From contig JAVKGX010000006.1 of assembly GCA_031432545.1 (NCBI GenBank), positions 28,569 through 92,568 of the forward strand: 64,000 bases of DNA, in the 5' to 3' direction. Below, in pieces: positions 62,075 through 64,000 of this stretch (the stretch's first letter is position 1; each line of letters starts with the position of its first letter). The stretch comes from Armatimonadota bacterium. Lineage in GTDB: Bacteria; Sysuimicrobiota; Sysuimicrobiia; Sysuimicrobiales; Sysuimicrobiaceae. The notes under the pieces were generated by a model. The model saw only the letters and a list, made by a program, of their open reading frames with translations, made no database searches and was not told where the DNA came from. Position numbers and translations under genes: made by a program.

Positions 62075-63799
62075 TCAGGACAGCTCCCGCAGTTCTTCCC
62101 CCAGGGCGGCCGCCAGCGGGGCCACGACGCCGGCATCCATGGCAAAGCGCAGCCCCGCCGCCGCGAACAGGTCGGGCAGCGGCCGCGATCCGCCGAGTGC
62201 GAGCGCGGCCCGGTAGCGCCGCACCGCCCCCGCGTAGTCGTCGCGCGACGCCAGCCACAGCTGCAGCGCCCCCAGCTGGGCGATCCCGTACTCGATGTAG
62301 TACAGGGGGTGCAGGAAGATGTGCAGCTGTGCGTGCCAGGCGTGGGCTTCGGCCTCCTCGTAGCCCGACCAGTCGATCCCCGGCCGGAACCGACGTGACA
62401 GCTCAAGCCACTTCGCACGGCGTTCGTCGCGGGTGTGCTCGGGGTGCGTGTAGATCCAGTGCTGGAACGCGTCGACGATCGCGATCCACGGCATCAACCG
62501 CACGACCCCCTCGAAGAAGTCCCGCCGGGCGCGCCGCGCGTCGTCGGGGTCAGGGTAGAAGACCTCCAGGTGGGGCAGGGCCAGCACCTCCATACCCATC
62601 GAGGCGACCTCGGCGAATTCCAGCGGCGCGTGCCGGTACTTCAGCAGGGGTTCTTCGCGCGCGGCGAGGGCGTGGAAGGCGTGCCCTCCCTCGTGGACAA
62701 TCGTCCGGACGTCGCCGTCCCGGCCCACGGCGTTCATGAAGATGAACGGCCAGCGCCGCTCGTGCATCGTGGCCTGGTAGCCTCCCGGGGCCTTGCCCTT
62801 GCGGCTGTCCAGGTCGAGCAGGTCCCGTTCAACCATGAAGCGGAACTGCTCGCCGAGGGCGGGGGTCACCCGCGCAAAGACCCGCTCGCACTTCTCGACC
62901 AGCTCACCCGCGTGCTCGAACGGCCGCAGCGGGCTTCGACCGAGCGGATCGACGTCCAGGTCCCACGGACGGAGCGCGTCGAGCCCCAACCGAGCCCGGC
63001 GCTCCTCGTACAGCCGTTGCACGACCGGCACGACGTGCTCGGCCACGGCCGCGTGGAACCGCTCGCAGTCCTCCGGGGTGTAGTCCCACCGGCCCTTGGC
63101 GCGGAACCCGTAGTCGAGGTAGTTGGTGAAGCCGGCGTTGCGGGCGATCTGCTGGCGCAGCGAGAGGAGTTGCTCGTAGATGGCCTCGATCGCCTCGCGC
63201 TCCTGCAGGCGGCGGCCGACGATGCGTTCCCAGGCTTCCTGCCGCACCGATCGGTCCGGCTCTTCCAAAAACCGCGCCATCTGCTGGAGCGTGCGCTCCT
63301 CGCCGCGGTAGTGAACCGTCATGCCCCCGGTGATCTTCTGGTACTGCTGCTGGAGCTCGGCCTCCCGGACGTGCAGCGGGATGTTCTCTTCGCGGAAGAG
63401 CTCGACGTCGTTGGCCGTGTCGCGGTCGAAGACGAAGTAGCGGTCCTGCGGCAGCCCGTGGCGGTGTGGGGTCGCCAGGTACTTCTTCTTGAGCGCGAAG
63501 ACCATCGGTTCCAGTCTGGGCCGGATCTCGCGGACGAAGTGCAGGTAGGCCTGCTCGCGCTGCGGATCGTCCGTCTGCTGGGTCATCGCCACGTACCGTC
63601 GGCTCCCTTCCTCGGCGACGGCGGACTGCAGTTCGCTCAGGTCTTCCAGCCACCGCTGCAGGGCCGCCGACGAGTCGATCTTCCGGTCCAGCAGTTCCCG
63701 GAACAGCGGCTCGATGTGCGCCCAGTCGCCCATGTTCGCGTCGGTGGGCACGAACCGGCGCGGGAAGGTCTTGCGCGGATCGACGGTCGCTACGCTCAT
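62075..63799 (-). CDS. M3-family oligoendopeptidase (PepF-like)
   Basis: A 574-residue cytosolic zinc endopeptidase. The zinc motif is TIVHEGGHAFH, with the third ligand E in LEFAEVASMGMEVL. SRKGKAPGGYQATMHERRWPFIFMNAVGRDGDVRT precedes the motif as in PepF/oligoendopeptidase F. The start MSVATVDPRKTFPRRFVP gives normal family length (about 600). Divergent repeats and a terminator lie upstream. It degrades oligopeptides. Confidence 0.94.
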   Translation of the reverse strand: MSVATVDPRKTFPRRFVPTDANMGDWAHIEPLFRELLDRKIDSSAALQRWLEDLSELQSAVAEEGSRRYVAMTQQTDDPQREQAYLHFVREIRPRLEPMVFALKKKYLATPHRHGLPQDRYFVFDRDTANDVELFREENIPLHVREAELQQQYQKITGGMTVHYRGEERTLQQMARFLEEPDRSVRQEAWERIVGRRLQEREAIEAIYEQLLSLRQQIARNAGFTNYLDYGFRAKGRWDYTPEDCERFHAAVAEHVVPVVQRLYEERRARLGLDALRPWDLDVDPLGRSPLRPFEHAGELVEKCERVFARVTPALGEQFRFMVERDLLDLDSRKGKAPGGYQATMHERRWPFIFMNAVGRDGDVRTIVHEGGHAFHALAAREEPLLKYRHAPLEFAEVASMGMEVLALPHLEVFYPDPDDARRARRDFFEGVVRLMPWIAIVDAFQHWIYTHPEHTRDERRAKWLELSRRFRPGIDWSGYEEAEAHAWHAQLHIFLHPLYYIEYGIAQLGALQLWLASRDDYAGAVRRYRAALALGGSRPLPDLFAAAGLRFAMDAGVVAPLAAALGEELRELS

Positions 63800-63838
63800 G
63801 CCTGCCTCCCTACGGTCGAGAGAAAACTGAGCCGGGTC

Positions 63839-63897
63839 GCCCTCCCCCGCGCGGGCACCGCCCCCCTCCGTCGGGAGCGGGCTGGGTTGAGGGCCCG
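63839..63897. repeat. GC-rich palindromic intergenic repeat, copy 4
   Basis: This stretch of imperfect G and C runs lies upstream of the M3 gene. Its reverse complement starts GGGCCCTCAACCCAGCCCGC and continues TCCCGACGGAGGGGGGCGGT, matching the order of copy 3. It is about 60 bases and ends shortly before a terminator hairpin. Confidence 0.4.
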
Positions 63898-63904
63898 ACA
63901 TTAC

Positions 63905-63926
63905 AAAACCCCGGGAGCACCCGGGG
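63905..63926 (-). terminator. Intrinsic terminator of the GGDEF gene
   Basis: CCCCGGG and CCCGGGG form a perfect 7-bp stem with an AGCA loop. On the minus strand the stem is followed by TTTT. It lies 34 bases after the stop of the GGDEF fragment and would end that transcript. Confidence 0.65.
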
Positions 63927-63960
63927 TCAAGGGAAGTCTAGCACAACCCGCCGGCCGGTT

Positions 63961-64000
63961 TCAGGAAGCTTCCACGCGGTTGCCGCCGGCGCGCTTGGCA
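63961..64000 (-). CDS. C-terminus of a probable GGDEF-domain protein, cut by window edge
   Basis: Only the last 12 codons are present: AKRAGGNRVEAS and a TGA. The AKRAGRNRV-type ending is the standard C-terminus of GGDEF (diguanylate cyclase) domains. Nothing about its catalytic motif or N-terminal sensor can be read. Confidence 0.55.
   Translation of the reverse strand, partial: AKRAGGNRVEAS

Overview
The window comes from a GC-rich bacterial chromosome with strong Shine-Dalgarno sites, many 4-bp stop/start overlaps, and GTG or TTG starts. The gene set includes SpeD, TldD/PmbA, M42 and M17 peptidases, TAXI-TRAP, DtxR and CoxDEF-like maturation genes. This points to a non-model Gram-positive-side or Terrabacteria lineage, possibly Armatimonadota-like. 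That placement is inference; no rRNA or other phylogenetic marker is present.

Region 1 (1-3.8 kb) is metal homeostasis: an ABC permease (cut by the window edge), its Fe(III)-type binding protein, and a DtxR-family repressor. Inverted repeats overlap a sigma70-like promoter in front of the transporter.

Region 2 (3.8-18.4 kb) is a divergent aromatic acyl-CoA cluster arranged around a MarR gene and a 21-bp imperfect palindrome. Leftward lie marR, enoyl-CoA hydratase, acyl-CoA dehydrogenase, aryl-CoA ligase, a RidA-family protein and livKHMGF. Rightward lie an SDR, a second aryl-CoA ligase, a luciferase-like flavin monooxygenase, and a two-domain flavoprotein (FAD monooxygenase plus old yellow enzyme). 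That last fusion is the architecture of 2-aminobenzoyl-CoA monooxygenase/reductase. Immediately after come a creatininase-family hydrolase, tryptophan 2,3-dioxygenase and a kynureninase-like PLP enzyme (18.4-21.3 kb). A TrpB2 gene and a glutaryl-CoA dehydrogenase follow. Together they suggest a route tryptophan -> kynurenine -> anthranilate -> 2-aminobenzoyl-CoA -> CoA-linked beta-oxidation. Its dedicated importer, enamine deaminase and regulator would be built in.

Region 3 (22.8-43.9 kb) is mostly housekeeping and proteolysis: DNPH1-like, PmbA/TldD, an S41 protease, SAM hydroxide adenosyltransferase, YggT, an AEC transporter, SpeD, a tandem-hotdog thioesterase, NadE, M20, S9, M42 and M17 peptidases, an ornithine-cyclodeaminase-family enzyme, pyrophosphatase and a metallo-beta-lactamase-fold hydrolase.

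Region 4 (44.6-58.7 kb) has a purine/molybdenum flavour. Two adenine-deaminase-family genes flank apparent fragments of urate oxidase and OHCU decarboxylase. MocA, XdhC, CoxE and CoxD-like genes mature molybdenum hydroxylases, but no hydroxylase subunits are present. Between these lie a Tat-exported cyclase-family hydrolase, an SDR, a GYD protein, an S-adenosylhomocysteinase-like protein with altered catalytic positions, and a GNAT/N-succinylamino-acid-racemase pair. A nitrilase-superfamily amidohydrolase ends the region.

Region 5 (58.7-64 kb) holds a TAXI-type TRAP transporter (fused permease plus binding protein), an M3 oligopeptidase, a terminator and the last codons of a GGDEF protein.

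A short GC-rich palindromic repeat family occurs in at least four intergenic gaps. No rRNA, tRNA, CRISPR array, transposase or phage gene was seen. Except for the degenerate 46.4-46.7 kb stretch, no gene-free stretch exceeds about 200 bases.
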